Notes: generated by a model not told the origin, from the sequence alone. Shown: positions 1 to 12,032, counted from the first letter of the stretch. The stretch is 64,000 nt of DNA from Notospermus geniculatus (GCA_002633025.1 NMRB01001682.1:33120-97119), one strand, 5' to 3'. Numbers and translations are program-made.

Positions 1-262
1 TTACGTGGCTTTAGTGAATACCATTTGGTATACTTACGAAAGGGTTACGAATACGTAAGTGCTACGAACCGTTGATGAATAAGGCCCCAGATTCCGGGCC
101 TATTGGGGCTTCAATGTATAAACCCGCATGTACATTGTAGGCCTTTATGAGCATATTCAGAAAATTGGATGAAAATTTGATCGTGCACAGCGAGCATTAT
201 CTTCAAAGAACAGGCTCTTACGGGCATTGAAATGAATCATCAGGTTGGTTAATTGATGTCCT
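1..262. other. Left-edge intergenic sequence, no gene seen
   Basis: I see no exon of the local gene family and no credible coding signal here. It is the flank to the left of the foldback element that begins at 263. Confidence 0.5.
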
Positions 263-795
263 TTAAAGCGAATGGCTCGCGGGGTTTGTTGTGGCGCCAT
301 GACAGTTGGTCATCGATATCAAGCACCATTTTGAGAAAAAGGCAAAAGAAGGATTTTAGTTAAATGGGAAATACATTGGACAGCCAAACTTCGGAGGCGC
401 ATTCTGCAAAATCTGCCGCTTCAAAATCAACGGGAATAGTAGGCCTACAAAATGTACATCTTGACCTACTGAATTCGAAAACGTCATTAACCCATTTTAA
501 CAAATTTTTAATGGAACCTCGTCCCCAGTGTTTACATTCGCATATTTGCACAGGTGTTGCATATGGCTGGAGCACGGCTTTGCCTGGAGGCTAGATTCAC
601 TCCCTATGGAAGCAGGGCTTGAGCTGGCCATTACTTTTTTTAGCCAAAGTAAGGAACCTATTGAACCCTGAACAATAGGGCCTATTGTTCAACAGTGGAT
701 TTTCTTTACTTTGACTAAGAAAAGTAATGGCCAGCTCCAGCCCTGGGAAGGTACCACCAAAAATGTAAACAAACCCCGCGAGCCATTCGCTTTAA
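263..795. mobile_element. Foldback/MITE element with 28-bp terminal inverted repeats
   Basis: The ends are inverted copies of each other: TTAAAGCGAATGGCTCGCGG at 263 and its reverse complement ending at 795, matching for about 28 bases. No transposase is encoded, so it is non-autonomous. A second, smaller element (613-745) is nested in it. Short ORFs inside it have no recognisable product. Confidence 0.8.
613..745. mobile_element. CAGGGC-ended MITE with 5-bp target duplication (nested)
   Basis: Termini CAGGGCTTGAGCTGGCCATT and the matching inverted end form a near-palindrome. The flanks are GGAAG at 608-612 and GGAAG at 746-750, a 5-bp target site duplication. It shares CAGG(G/C)C ends and 5-bp duplications with elements at 32956, 43460, 57361, 60172 and 62446. 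hAT-like termini with a 5-bp duplication recall the group Repbase calls hAT5; that assignment is from memory and is an inference. Confidence 0.85.
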
Positions 796-2053
796 CACTA
801 TATGGTGTGGTCATAAGATTGTAGCCCTATACTCAGTGTCAAACAGGTTTGCTATTCCTCCAAATTAAGAAATATCAGGAAACACAGTCATAGACTCTAC
901 CACCTTATATTATTTTTTTGTGTGTCATTGTTTGGACCTTAGCTTCAAATCCATGTATAACGCAACTGAAATGGAGAATTTCCACAACTCGACCCCTCAA
1001 CAGCATCTGTTATTTGCCTATATTCTCATTATTCATTATGTATGGCCAATCGATTATAAATACGAAATTCTGTTCGGGCCACCCATAGAAATTTGACACC
1101 GTCAACCGACCTCTTTTCAATTCACAACTGGTGGGCCAAAAGTTACAAAAGTCGGATCGAAGCCCGGCTCCAAGTTTCTGCAGTGTGCTATCACCTTACA
1201 ATCAATGCCTGGCTATAAGTAAGTTCAGCTGACGACCGGGCAATGGCTGTAACTTATTAAAAGCCGTGCAGTTCAGTCACAATACAGCCAAGTTTTTCGC
1301 TTTTCCCTGTACGTAACGAACATCCATCCCCACAGGGCCCCCTAAAATTGCCAAAGAACTATATTTTTTTTGTAAGATATGAAATTAGTATACAAAATGT
1401 AGTTCATTCATCTAAAGGAATCAGAGCAAGGCAAATTTTAATTTTTCTTCATCGGTCAGGATAATGTTACATGTGTGCTAATAAAATGCCTTTAATACGA
1501 TGACCGGTCAATCAATTATTTTGCGAGACAACAACTGTTGTTGCCACTGAATTCATCAGTCCTGTTTCATTCCTCGCCAAAGGTTGATGTTTCTTTCATC
1601 ATTTGCGTGATCATACTCGTGGATTTTAACACAGAAAGCCCGAAAGGTACAGGTAAGCTTTCTCATTCTCTCACGGTTTATACACTCAATAATTCAGTGG
1701 TATCGGCCTCCGCTCGAAGCTGTCGCCCTCAACCACTGAAACACTTGGTGCCAAAGTCCGTTTCTGAACACTAGATGTCACTACCAGTTGTTGACGAACG
1801 CGCTCGATCAACCAGCCATGACCAGCAAATAAGAACATGTTTCATGTTTTCCCCTAGTTGCGTGAAATACTGGTCGCTGATTGGTTGATGACAGTTTGCG
1901 CCATCTAGCGTTCAGAAACATGATTAGGCCCGATCTGTGCCAGTGGTGGACCGCGGCGGACCACTGTAGTGGAAACTTCAGTGCATTTTGACAACATATA
2001 AATCAGTGCACATGTTTCGTATATCGACAGCACACCTTACGATACTTTTCAGG
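796..2053. other. Upstream region of locus 1
   Basis: No exon recognised. It holds a small foldback at 1760-1919 (ends GTTTCTGAAC and GTTCAGAAAC) and, at its right end, the likely core promoter of locus 1. The ORF at 1538-1774 has no family resemblance and is treated as chance. Confidence 0.4.
1997..2003 (+). promoter_or_regulatory. TATA box of locus 1
   Basis: TATAAAT lies 51 bases before the ATG at 2054. This is consistent with a transcription start near 2027 and a short 5' leader. It is the only strong TATA-like motif just upstream of the signal-peptide exon. Confidence 0.55.
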
Positions 2054-5000
2054 ATGTCAACACCTCTACAATTCGCAGTAATCTTGCTCATAGCGGCCAC
2101 AGCTGAAGGTAGGATAATATGACGTATTTTACTGCAGATGATATTGCAAATTGTCTATTCATGCCTCCAGAAACGCCAACACAAATATAGGATCTTAGGC
2201 ATCAAAGGAATGATTTACCCGAACGATTTCTCCAAGCTTTGACCGATCCAGTGAGGTAGAACTTGATTTCACTTAACTTTTTCGATTTACTAGTAAATTT
2301 TTGTCTTCTGTTATATCGTAGGTAGACGGATTCTTTCTTTTGCTACCTAATTATAGGCCTAATAGGTCCTGGTGATGAAATAAAAAAATACCACTTGCCA
2401 CAACACTAAAAGGACCCCATCTGCTGTCACGAACACGCTGGGAGGATACCGAGATTTTCAACTCTTGTTTGGATAAGGATTATGACATAAAAGTTAGCTT
2501 AAAGCCATCCAAATAAAAAGGCGCCAACGCATCCTCAAAACAGAGATTCTGGGATATTCATAATGCAACTGATTATACATACATAAGAATTAGGCGTATG
2601 TTTGTTATATACGTATATCATCCTGCTCCTACATGTATCTGCTATTCAACCACTTGTATTTATTCACCTGCAGTCAACGACCAGGGAAGAACTGGTGGAA
2701 ACGTTCTGTTCAAATCACTATACAGATAGAGAAACCAACGAATTTATATCATTATTTTTCGTCCTATAAAATTGCCGCTCAAGGAATTTAATTATAGGCC
2801 GACCTGTATAAATTGATTTTAGCTATGATCATTTTAGGTAACGTCGAAATCAAAGGTTACACGCACAGTTATGGTGCTTGCTATTATAGCCCGACGCTCG
2901 AATGGAAACGTATCGACGGCGCAGAAAAGTGTGCAGAACTTTGCAACAAGAAAGCAGACTGCAAAGGTTTCCTATTTGTCAAGGCGTTCACGGGCTGTCA
3001 CCTCGAAACTAGGCCTTGCACGGAAGATAAAAAAACGGTTAAGTACGAGCAAATTAACTTGTACACGAAAATAGGTAAGGAAATTTAAATAATTATTGGT
3101 AATAGTGCAACTCGAGAGAATTTAATGTAGCCGTGGTTACACTACATAAAATCCCCGTGTTTTTTTGCGGTCACACCTATGAATTGCCGGGCTTCAAGAA
3201 ACCCCTGTCTGAAAAACACGGGTTTTTGAGACACGGCAAGCTCGCCGTGCTTTTCGAAATCCCCGTGTGTTCGTTAGTTGTTCGCACGCGCCTCCGTCAG
3301 TGTGTGCCAATACCATGAATACAAAAATGACCGAAGAGTCAATGCATGCAGCGCAACTGTCGCCGGGCTACTTAACTACAATATACTGTAGAATCACCTT
3401 TCTCCGGTCACTTCATTATAAACTTCGAAGTTCAATGGGAAACACCTTCGTCATGATTATGCATGAGCATAGCCCCGGATTACTGACCGCACAATACTCT
3501 ATTTGTATCGGCGTGACTTCGCGTTGACGAGACAACGATTCCCGCATGATCAATTCGCCAACGTCCGAAAGTCAATATTAATACGCTACCCTCACAGTCA
3601 TTGAAATCGACACAGCGGAGTCATCGCCACAGTGGCATGACTTCAACAGGGACTGCATGGCGAACTGTCATTGGCCGCTCACGAAAAGGGGCACGAAAAG
3701 CCAATGAATAATCAGTGGCCTTGCATATCTGACACTGACCGGAGAAAGGCGATTCTACGGTATAGTAGTGTGACCTCTCGCCGGGATTTTCGTACACACG
3801 GGTTTGACACGGGTCTGGAAAAACACGGGTATTTTTATTTAGTGCCGTGGTTACGGTAACCACGGCTTGTGTCTGTATTGTCTCCTTATGTCGAAATTGA
3901 CGCCGGTAGCTGATCTAATGCCCTTGACATGATGTCCCCCAACAATATATTTACGGATAGGGGCACCATTGAATGGGGATCCTAGCCACGATAGAGGACA
4001 GCACACCGAAACACGGTCCTATACAATGGACGCCTTTTGTGTGGGAAATTTATCAGGACTGGGATGTCAGTTTCATTTCAAAAGTTTTTACATGTACAAG
4101 TACATGTAGGCCTACCATTACTGATACCTATTGAGGCAGTGGGCTAGGGTCCCCATTGGGCTCCAGAGAGACCAGGGTCCGTATTCATAAACAAGTCAAA
4201 GTGTAATACTTATCTTTCGTGTTGAACAAGAGAATACCAATACCATCCAAAATCACCTCGGTCACTGTGTACATGTAATGGGGAGCGCCAATTGGTCACG
4301 TGATGACTACTGATAGAGCAGACGAGACACCTAGCGTTGACCTAGGCCCATTGTTCGAGAGATGCGGTTCACCAAGCACGGCCAATCACACCTTGAATCG
4401 TCATGAATAATAGGTGGCATTGGTGTACTATCAGTTCAAAACCACGCGTATATTCTCGCGTGGTCTGCGTGATCGGTGTTCCCTATTTGAAACAATTCAG
4501 TGAAAAATCCCAACGCCATGCTCCAACGCCAGTACCATCCAAAATCACCTCGGTCACTGTATAATTTGAAACATCAGTGAAAAATCCCAACGCCAATACC
4601 ATTCAAAATGCTTTAATTTCACACATTGATATATGAAATGTGTGTATCGTGATTGCTGGTGTGACAAATGTACAAGAATTAAAGTATGAATAAATAATGT
4701 TCAGGAGAATCGCACCAGACACAGTATCGTCAAATTTCATATTCAAGTATACATGTACATGTATTATGTAAGAGACGTCTGCCCTGGTAAAATCATAGTG
4801 GAATCATACCAGGTTTTCCTTATCTTCTCATTCAGTGTGTGGAAAGCAGCAGAGGTTCGACGAGGCAACCAATAAGTGCATAACAATCAGTAAGATATCC
4901 TATTACACAGGCAAATTGACGTACATACGGCGGACGTACAGCTACTTTTATATCCGCCGTATAGTACATTTACAATGGATCATCCTCTGGACGTCCGGTG

Positions 5001-8000
5001 TACGTATGGCTTACGTGCGGAAAAATATGTCCGCCAAGTATATGCCGTACGTATGGCATACGTACGGCATATATACGCCATATATACGCATATATACGTA
5101 CGGAATATATACGCCATATATCCCACGTACATATCGACGTACATACAAATTGAATCTAGCTACTTTTATATACGGTATATATATACGCAACCAGGACTGG
5201 CGGACGTATGCCGTATATACGCCATACGTCCGCCAGATGTACGTCATTTTCCCTGTGTAATCCTCCATTGACCGAACTTAAAATATTTCTCTGACTTGAT
5301 GAAAAAAAGAAATTGTGGGCATGCAGAGCGGGTTCGAATTAGACCACGTATAGCGCCAGGGGCGAGAACAAGCAGTCTCTAAAAGAGTGTCAGACCAGGG
5401 GATCGCTGCCAGTGGCGGACCTTTTCAAGTTCTGAACTTTCATCAACGTCTCCGGACCTGTTGCGACAGGGATTCTGGTACTTCATTGATGACATTCTGT
5501 AGGTAGGCTGTCAGACAGCCTGTGATTCATCTTTTGGTACTTTACAGTCTGTAAAGAGGACGAGAAGGTCGACGAAGACAAGAAGCAATGTGTACCACGT
5601 AAGTAGTACGTTGATGATCCGGAATAATATGGACGAATCACTCCATTTGCCGAGGGATTTCACAACAATCAAAATCTTATGATAGGCTCCCACTGGCGAC
5701 TTTTGCCCACGACAAAGGGCGAATCTGAAGTCTGCGATATTCCCTCGATAAGTTAGCATTCATAGTTTTTCGCGAGTTGTCAACTGGTCGCTGATTGGGC
5801 GAACACTCGCAGGCACAGCGAAACCTTAGCATTAGAGGCCAATAGAATAAGCTGCGCATGCCCAGTAAATCTTGCGCATGCCCATTAGTTGGTCGGCGAA
5901 GGGCCGGCATTCAAAGGTAGAATCAATTTCTCATGTTCAAACCCACCTCCTGCATTGTGTTGCTCGTGACGGTTGATTAGGATCAACCGCAATCTGCTGG
6001 TTGGCTCACATGATTGTAAGCAGTGGGGTAAGGCGTTGTCAGTGGACGAAAGTTGGATGACTGAAAAGGCGCAAAGGCCTTGTGTCACTCGTACACAATA
6101 CGCCGAATTAAGCCTATGAATAATATATTATTGATGAGGGCTAGGCCAGCGTAATTTTGTCATCGCCGAGTTCACATGAACAGCTCTCCTGTGATCTGGT
6201 AAAACCTAGTAAGTCTCATTTAGACAATTTTGAGAAAATCAAGGAAAACCGTTTTCCTACAGCAGAATTAAACTCCAGGAGACAAAAGGAATTTCATGTT
6301 GCCTTTTTAGTCGGGCATAATGGAAGGTCTTTCCAGTGCATAACATTTCATTTTGTTTGATGGCTTAATCAGGTTACATAATGACTTAGGGTGGTTTTTC
6401 CTGATCAAAGTTATTTCAGTGGTTACGGTTTTCATCAACAAGAACCTCACTGAGACGGGTTTTATGCATTTTTATTTCATAATATGAAGGGATAATACCT
6501 AGTAAGTTCAAATTTGGGGCTAACTCAATTTTCATAAAAAAGTGACTTACTAGGTTTTACCAGATCACAGGAGAGCTTTTCATGTTAAGCTTTTTTGGTA
6601 GGCAATGAACACATTTGGCAATGGCATCATTACATAGCTACTAAGTCTAGCTATGCTCACAACAAAGTTGAAGTTGCTGACGCGAGCATACTACAAGTAA
6701 TGCCTGCTTGAAATAAAAACCTCCTTATTGGGACCAGGCCACTAAGAATGTATAATGTCAGCTGGTTTGAAAGATTCTTTGTCAAGAAACGTTTGTGGGC
6801 CTGATAGAAAAATGCTTGTTTTATCCCTTCGAAAACAACGCCGTTTCAGTGACACGCCTGGATGTTCATAACACTACCACCACCACTACGAGATATTTTA
6901 GGAAATATTTGACACTTTTTTGCATTCTTATACAGAGTCCTGGCTAATTTATGGACATAATGCATTGCATCAAAGATGGCTGCGCCCACGGCGGGTTTTG
7001 TATACACTACAGGTTTAACTGTGGCAGGCCTAGACGAAGTTAATCGTGGGTGGGCCTGGATACTCGTAGATGCTTCGCACATTACTCTTTGCTAGTCGCA
7101 GGCTGTCGTAGACAGTCAAGGTTACTCTTCCATAACCAAGACCTACGATCGCGTGTACGACTATATGTACGACAGTGCGACTATATACGAGATAACTTCG
7201 ACTGACTTGACTAAAATTTTGTCGCGGGCAGATTTTGAACGTTTTGAAAAATTTTTCTGCGAGCCAGAGAATCTTGCGAACATAGACGCGGGTAACTTCG
7301 TCAAATGCATGGTGGAAGTGTGTGCATTTAGTAAGTGAAATTACACGCGTCTAAGTCTTAAACACCCTTAATAAGAATATGGCCCCTAGACTTTATCCTC
7401 CACCACCGCTGAAGCAGACACAAACCTTTTCCGACCAGGATATGAAGAAATTCAATGACTTGCGAGTATGAGTATGTGGGGCATATGATTGGCAATCGGA
7501 CACCACGTACGATGCCTCTAACGTTCTTTTAACCATTTCAGGTTGCGAAGTGGAACAAAAGTGGCACGCACCATCCAAACAATGTTACCCCAGAGGTATG
7601 ACAAGCTCTGTCAACACACTTGACCACTTAAAGGACCACAGTATTGCTTCCCAATCCTGCGTTACACCTACCCGCGTTAAGGGGGAGACCTCTATTAACG
7701 ACTTGGTAAACTACCGCATGCAACTAGTCTCGCGCAGCCAGCCGTTTCGTTCCGCAGTACTGCTACACAAACTTGTTCGATCCCCAGCGGCTGGGTGACC
7801 GAGACTGTAATCATACATTCTCCAACACTGGGGCGAAAGGCTTAACTACATTATTGGAGCATGGTGCCGGTGGCGCCGGCTGTCGACAGAAAGATGCAAT
7901 ATAGTGGTCCTTTAATCATAGTTGCCGATACCACCAGATTTCAGAAACAGAACCAAGGGTGGAAACAGAACCGAATTTAACGAATTAAAAATCACTGTGC

Positions 8001-9536
8001 CATGTGGTTGTCACCCCGTGAAAAAAATAGCAAAATATGACTGGAACATGTATTTGTCCAAACATCCAAAAGAACGCAGAAACTAAAACAAATTTCATTA
8101 TGTATATGTATTTACGTAAATACACAATGTATAATGAAATTTTGTTTTAGTTGCTGCGTTTCGTCTTGTGTGGATGTTTGGACATTTTGACTCTGCCGAA
8201 AGTGTAGAACATATTTGTATTTAGGCACAACGATAACGCCAGCCTCTGCTTGATTATCACTCGATTCATCATTTGAAATTTCAACTTTTGTTGACTGTCA
8301 AAAGATCCAGTTGGAAGTTTTCGTCTTGTGTGGATGTTTGGACATTTTGACTCTGCCGAAAGTGTAGAACATATTTGTATTTAGGCACAACGATAACGCC
8401 AGCCTCTGCTTGATTATCACTCGATTCATCATTTGAAATTTCAAATGATGAATCGAGTGATAATCAAGCAGAGGCTGGCGTTATCGTTGTGCCTAAATAC
8501 AAATATGTTCTACACTTTCGGCAGAGTCAGCTAGAGGAGACGAAATCTTCAAAATCTATCGACTCGTATTTTCAATCGACATTTGTTGGAGGAGCTACGT
8601 GTAGATCCCAGTGGCAAAACACAGGTTTTTGTGACCTTACACCTGCGATTTTGATGTATTTTCTTCTCAACAGAATCGAAGTACCCCAAGACCACCGGCG
8701 GTAATGGGGGAGGCGCCGGCTGCGTCATACCGTGGAAATATGGAGACAAATGGATGGGTGGGTGTGTTCCGGGAGCGTACAACGCGGAGTGGTGCAGTGT
8801 CACTGAGGATTACGACACGGACGGGAAATGGGGTTACTGTCCATGTAAGTGGATGTAGATCACCAACAACAACCATACTAAAGTTGATTCACAAGTGTAG
8901 ATTTATGACAAGGATAGCTTACTGACGATGTCTTTTTCACATTTTCACATTTTCAGTGTTCTTGCAGCAGCCTACTTTATAATTTACCCAAATATGTATA
9001 CATTTTAGTCAACCCAGCCGCTTGTCAGACTCAGACCAAATCCACTGTGTACACGGGTGCATCATGGACTTATGAAGGAACCGAATATTCTTGCGGAAAA
9101 GACGGAAAAGTCAGAAAGAGTAAGTGTACGACATACATGTACCAAAAACACTTAAACTACATGTAAATTCACGATAAAACGTTCATTCGGTTTAGTTGCT
9201 TTGACTTGTAGATGGGTAAGAGAACTGATCAACACCTCTGTTATGATCGACTCACGAAAGACTTTACAGTAAATTCACGATAAAACGTTCATTCGGTTTA
9301 GTTGCTTTGACTTGTAGATGGGTGAGAGAACTGATCAACACCTCTGTTATGATCGACTCACGAAAGACTTTACAGTTTGTTCGTTTGTTTTCGTTGCAGC
9401 CGTGAAGACGTCCGCAGGCAACTGTGTCTTCCCATTCTACTACTTTGGAGTGAAGTACGACGCATGCACTAAGGCCTACTCAGATAGAGCATGGTGCACT
9501 GTCAAGCCTGACAGCATCGTCACAGGATACTGTTAG
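2054..9536 (+). CDS. Secreted PAN/FN2 modular protein, locus 1 (complete, 8 exons)
   Basis: Proposed exons: 2054-2108 signal peptide (MSTPLQFAVILLIAATAEG); 2838-3074 PAN/apple domain, six Cys (C15, C32, C36, C42, C54, C61) ending LYTKIG; 4836-4889 microexon CGKQQRFDEATNKC; 5548-5598 microexon CKEDEKVDEDKKQC; 7542-7595 microexon CEVEQKWHAPSKQC; 8674-8844 FN2a (WC..VTEDYDTDGKWGYC core); 9009-9119 two-Cys module; 9400-9536 FN2b and stop. All junctions are GT-AG and phase 1, giving about 290 residues. A possible extra 7-residue exon at 2674-2694 has a weak donor. The role is unknown; the domains imply a secreted binding protein. Exon ends come from comparison among paralogues, not from cDNA. Confidence 0.85.
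2109..2837 (+). other. Intron between signal peptide and PAN exon, locus 1
   Basis: The 3' part (about 2280-2837) is paralogous to the sequence before the PAN exons at 29849 and 38401, so this intron was duplicated with its exon. I see only a low-confidence mini-exon candidate at 2674-2694. Confidence 0.5.
3129..3867. mobile_element. 739-bp insertion with AGCCGTGGTTAC inverted ends
   Basis: AGCCGTGGTTAC at 3129-3140 is repeated inverted at 3856-3867, and subterminal CACGGGT/CCCCGTG motifs recur near both ends. The intron after the PAN exon of locus 6 (about 40730-40800) reads straight from GCAACTCGAG to TTATGTCGAAATTGACGCC without it, which is an empty site. Non-autonomous; superfamily unknown. 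Confidence 0.75.
3868..4835 (+). other. Intron sequence with a short dispersed duplication
   Basis: A 28-base phrase beginning ACCATCCAAAATCACCTCGG occurs near 4241 and again near 4533, and CAGTGAAAAATCCCAACGCC also occurs twice. The start is paralogous to the post-PAN introns of loci 6-9. No coding exon seen before 4836. Confidence 0.4.
4903..5260. mobile_element. AT-rich foldback MITE just after a splice donor
   Basis: Inverted ends TTACACAGGCAAATTGACGT (4903) and ACGTCATTTTCCCTGTGTAA (ends 5260) match at most positions. The interior is a degenerate palindromic repeat of CGTACGGCATATATACGCC-type words, which makes chance ORFs open on both strands. It sits 13 bases after the donor of the microexon that ends at 4889. 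Confidence 0.8.
5820..7010 (+). repeat. Dispersed repeat copy A (second copy at 28615-29335)
   Basis: This stretch in the intron before the microexon at 7542 is closely similar to 28615-29335, which lies in a different intron of locus 4 (between signal peptide and PAN). It is therefore a dispersed repeat, probably a transposon, rather than duplicated gene sequence. No ORF or class hallmark seen. It contains the nested MITE at 6182-6577, absent from the other copy. Confidence 0.65.
6182..6577. mobile_element. MITE with perfect 34-bp inverted ends
   Basis: Positions 6182-6215 (AGCTCTCCTGTGATCTGGTA...) are exactly inverted at 6544-6577. The paralogous repeat near 28945-28970 runs from GAGTTCACATG to AGCTTTTTGGTAGGCAATGG without it, giving an empty site. 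Non-autonomous. Confidence 0.85.
7011..7541 (+). repeat. Foldback-derived repeat shared with 15940-16370
   Basis: The segment around 7090-7400 is repeated before the corresponding microexon of locus 2. Its right part (CTTCGTCAAATGCATGG... to AATATGGCCC) is the right arm of the GGGCCGTATTCA foldback family seen whole at 55873-56021. The ORF at 7153-7338 is interrupted in the locus 2 copy and is not called. Confidence 0.55.
8056..8183. repeat. Foldback in the intron before FN2a
   Basis: GTCCAAACATCC at 8056 is inverted at 8172-8183 with further matching inside. Related sequence flanks the MITE at 16753-16990 in locus 2, so it predates the locus 1/2 duplication. Confidence 0.6.
8161..8530. repeat. 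Direct plus inverted intron triplication
   Basis: A roughly 120-base unit beginning TCGTCTTGTGTGGATGTTTG occurs at 8161 and 8321, and then inverted from about 8440 to 8530. The last two form a near-perfect palindrome centred at 8439/8440. Locus 2 has one copy (about 16990-17110), so the multiplication is private to locus 1. Confidence 0.8.
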
Positions 9537-9637
9537 ACTTTTGAGAGTAATACGAATACAGTGACACCATCACAGGAGAACATGATTCCTGAAATTTCAC
9601 GAATCTGATTGATTATGTACGTATACATGTACTGAGC

Positions 9638-9644
9638 AATTAAA
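9638..9644 (+). promoter_or_regulatory. Poly(A) signal variant, locus 1
   Basis: AATTAAA sits about 100 bases after the stop, where paralogues carry AATAAA in the same context (GAGCAATAAAAGCATATCGC in locus 2). ATTAAA is the commonest natural variant of the signal. Confidence 0.55.
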
Positions 9645-10449
9645 GCATATCGCCAAATGGTGTTTACGTTTTGTAAGTGTCTCTTTCCACAAACGAGGAC
9701 CAGTTCCTACTTCCTCGCCGAACAATATACAGAAAGGAATTTTTTTTCGTCAAGATTTTTCAAACAAAGGGCATTTACCACATGGTCGGCGAGGAGGTAC
9801 ACTGGTAGACAGAAATATTAGGACAGTGGCCAATTTGAAGTTTGATATAAGTTTTTTGCCTGTTAATGAATGTAATGAACTCAACTTCTGTTCATAATAT
9901 ATTGTGGGAAGGTTTCTTCTTTCCCCTTGCTACAATTTCATTGAATTACATAATCAGTGGCAATTATGCAATGAGAATGACAATAAGGCAATTCTCGCCC
10001 TTGGCATTTACAAGCAAATACTCATTTTTCTTTGTTTTTTCTTCATTTTTTCTGAAGAATAAAGCTTTATTACCCATGGTTAATGATACACTTGTGTTAC
10101 ATAACATGTCTGACCAGTTACGTCATAACAAGAAATTTCAGGATGTGTTTTACATCACTTGAAATTAACAACAATCCACATTGGAAGTGCAGAAAATGAA
10201 AGTTGTAACATGATCAAAAATGTGTTGTAGGCTTTATTCAAGCCAAAACATTTCATCTTCTTCTGATTCTTAACCGTCAGCTTCAAATTGGCCACTGTCC
10301 TATTCTGTCCACCAGTGTATAATGACCACGGAGAAGACAGAAGCGCCATCGGATATTGTGTGGTCGCAAGAAGCACTGAAGTCTGGCATACATGTATGAG
10401 ACATACAGTAATCAGCAACACTCATGACTTTCTCCAAAATCTAACCAAA

Positions 10450-10829
10450 TGAGGAACCGGACGAACTAACGTCACGACGTGGCGCTGCGATCGATGACAC
10501 CGAAGTTTCTTTTTTCAACGTGATTTCCAGTCATTTCCATTAACTTCTGGCGTGAAATAAACCCTATTTTTTCGGTCGCATGACATTAAAATTTACACCA
10601 TCTTGTCGCGGATGAAAATTTCTAAAATTCCTTTGCTTTTTTCCTTAAAATAAAGAGGTAGGATGGCGATAACGGCAACGTCTTTATCTCATTTTTTCCT
10701 GTAGAAAAATGTACAGCAGATTTTTTCATGACGCAACGTCAACACATAAAACGACGTCAATGACGTCGTTTCGGTCTCATCGATCGCTGCGCCGACCTGT
10801 CGGGATAAACGGCACGCGGGTTCCTCATT
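10450..10829. mobile_element. MITE with GAGGAACC/GGTTCCTC ends
   Basis: GAGGAACC near 10450 pairs with GGTTCCTC ending near 10829. It is part of the 1.2-kb stretch missing from the paralogous spacer at about 19250, where CTAACCAAAT joins directly to TATCAATTCCC. Confidence 0.6.
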
Positions 10830-10830
10830 A

Positions 10831-11608
10831 TGGTCCCTACATTGTCAATGTAGGGACCATCTTGATATCACTGGGTAGGTAGAAAATTTTTATTTCTTTC
10901 TATCTTCTTCCACACACTCAATTGGCACACGATTCCAAGAAAACTACTCAATGACCTCAAAATCAAGCAGTACCAGCGAATAGTCTAATTTGTATCCAGG
11001 TCTGAAAGGTTAGATAGTTTCCAATAAATGATGTTATTAGTCATTTGGAAGCAATTTTTATTGTGAACTGATGAACTTCGATATTTCCCTTGTTTTTTTT
11101 CATTTGGTTCAGGCAGTCATGATGGATCCGTATCCGACTCCACCACTTTGCCCTTCCTCTGGTCTCTGAAGGCAGGCCTCTGCCCCTCCCCTCCCCGTCC
11201 TCCCTCCTCCTCTTCCTCTCGCCCCATCCTCCTCCCCTCGCGCCATCCTCCTTCCCTCCCCCTCCGCCCCCTTGAGAGAGCACTATCTCCCCCGGTAAAG
11301 GCCATCTTTGGAGAGGGGAGGTGCTGGGCCCTGCAGTACATAGCCCCACCCACCCCTACACCGCCGAACGGACCACATCATGCTGTCGAATGCACACACT
11401 CCTCAACTGGTAAACAATACGTGTCTGCAGAATGCGCACACTGTGTTGTCATTTGTGTGCCCTCCATAAATTGCCTACCCTGCATGTGTCCTTCACCAGG
11501 AAGACATTCCAGGATGGGAACCCAAAGAACCTGACTGCTGTGCCACAGAGTCATACCTCTCCTTGCCCTTTCTTCATTCAATTTCCATTTTCTGATGTAG
11601 GGACCATC
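10831..11608. mobile_element. Insertion bounded by TGGTCCCTACAT inverted words, with pyrimidine tract
   Basis: TGGTCCCTACAT near 10831 is also inverted nearby (10850-10861) and again near 11597-11608. It includes a strand-biased C/T-rich tract (about 11150-11280). The open frame at 11148-11534 is a by-product of the low-complexity tract. The stretch is absent from the paralogous spacer. Confidence 0.5.
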
Positions 11609-11829
11609 AAATTTGCTGTCAAGCAAATTTCACAGTTCTAGTTATCAATTCCCATCTGACTATCAGTCGCATGTATAGCTCTAAAACCACCTGTTCACAG
11701 CAAATTCTGGAACAAAGCAGAGCAGAGATGGACGAAATATTCACTTATAGTTCTTAAATTAAGCGTTTGGTGTGAAATGCGTACACACCCGAAGACTGCA
11801 TGCAAAAAAATTTCATCTGGGACATCAAT

Positions 11830-12032
11830 GCTCACGTCACCGCTTTCAAAAATTACTTTTTGGGAGGAAAGGAAAGACAAACTGGAAATGTGTTGAATGC
11901 GGCTTTCAGCAGAATTTTTCGACGCTGATACCATTAGATAGCCAGGAAAATTTGCTACCAATTTTCTCCACCCCATTGGTTTGGAGATATTCAAGATAAA
12001 CTGCTGTCCATTTATTTTTGGCCATGAGTGTA
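11830..12032 (+). repeat. Dispersed repeat, also at 19443-19640 (+) and 21372-21620 (-)
   Basis: Words such as GATAGCCAGGAAAATTTGCT and AACTGCTGTCCATTTATTTT recur at about 19550-19625 in the same orientation and inverted near 21380-21480, where they form an insertion in locus 3. Class unknown. Confidence 0.55.

Noticed and set aside
361-594. 76-aa open frame
   Set aside because: Lies inside the foldback element at 263-795; no domain and no paralogue.
4835-5260. 141-aa open frame
   Set aside because: Only the first 54 bases are a real microexon, ending at the donor at 4889. The rest is the AT-rich foldback element, which is open on both strands.
11148-11534. 128-aa open frame on the + strand
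   Set aside because: It is driven by a pyrimidine-rich tract (Pro/Ser/Arg composition), lies in an insertion missing from the paralogous spacer, and resembles no family.
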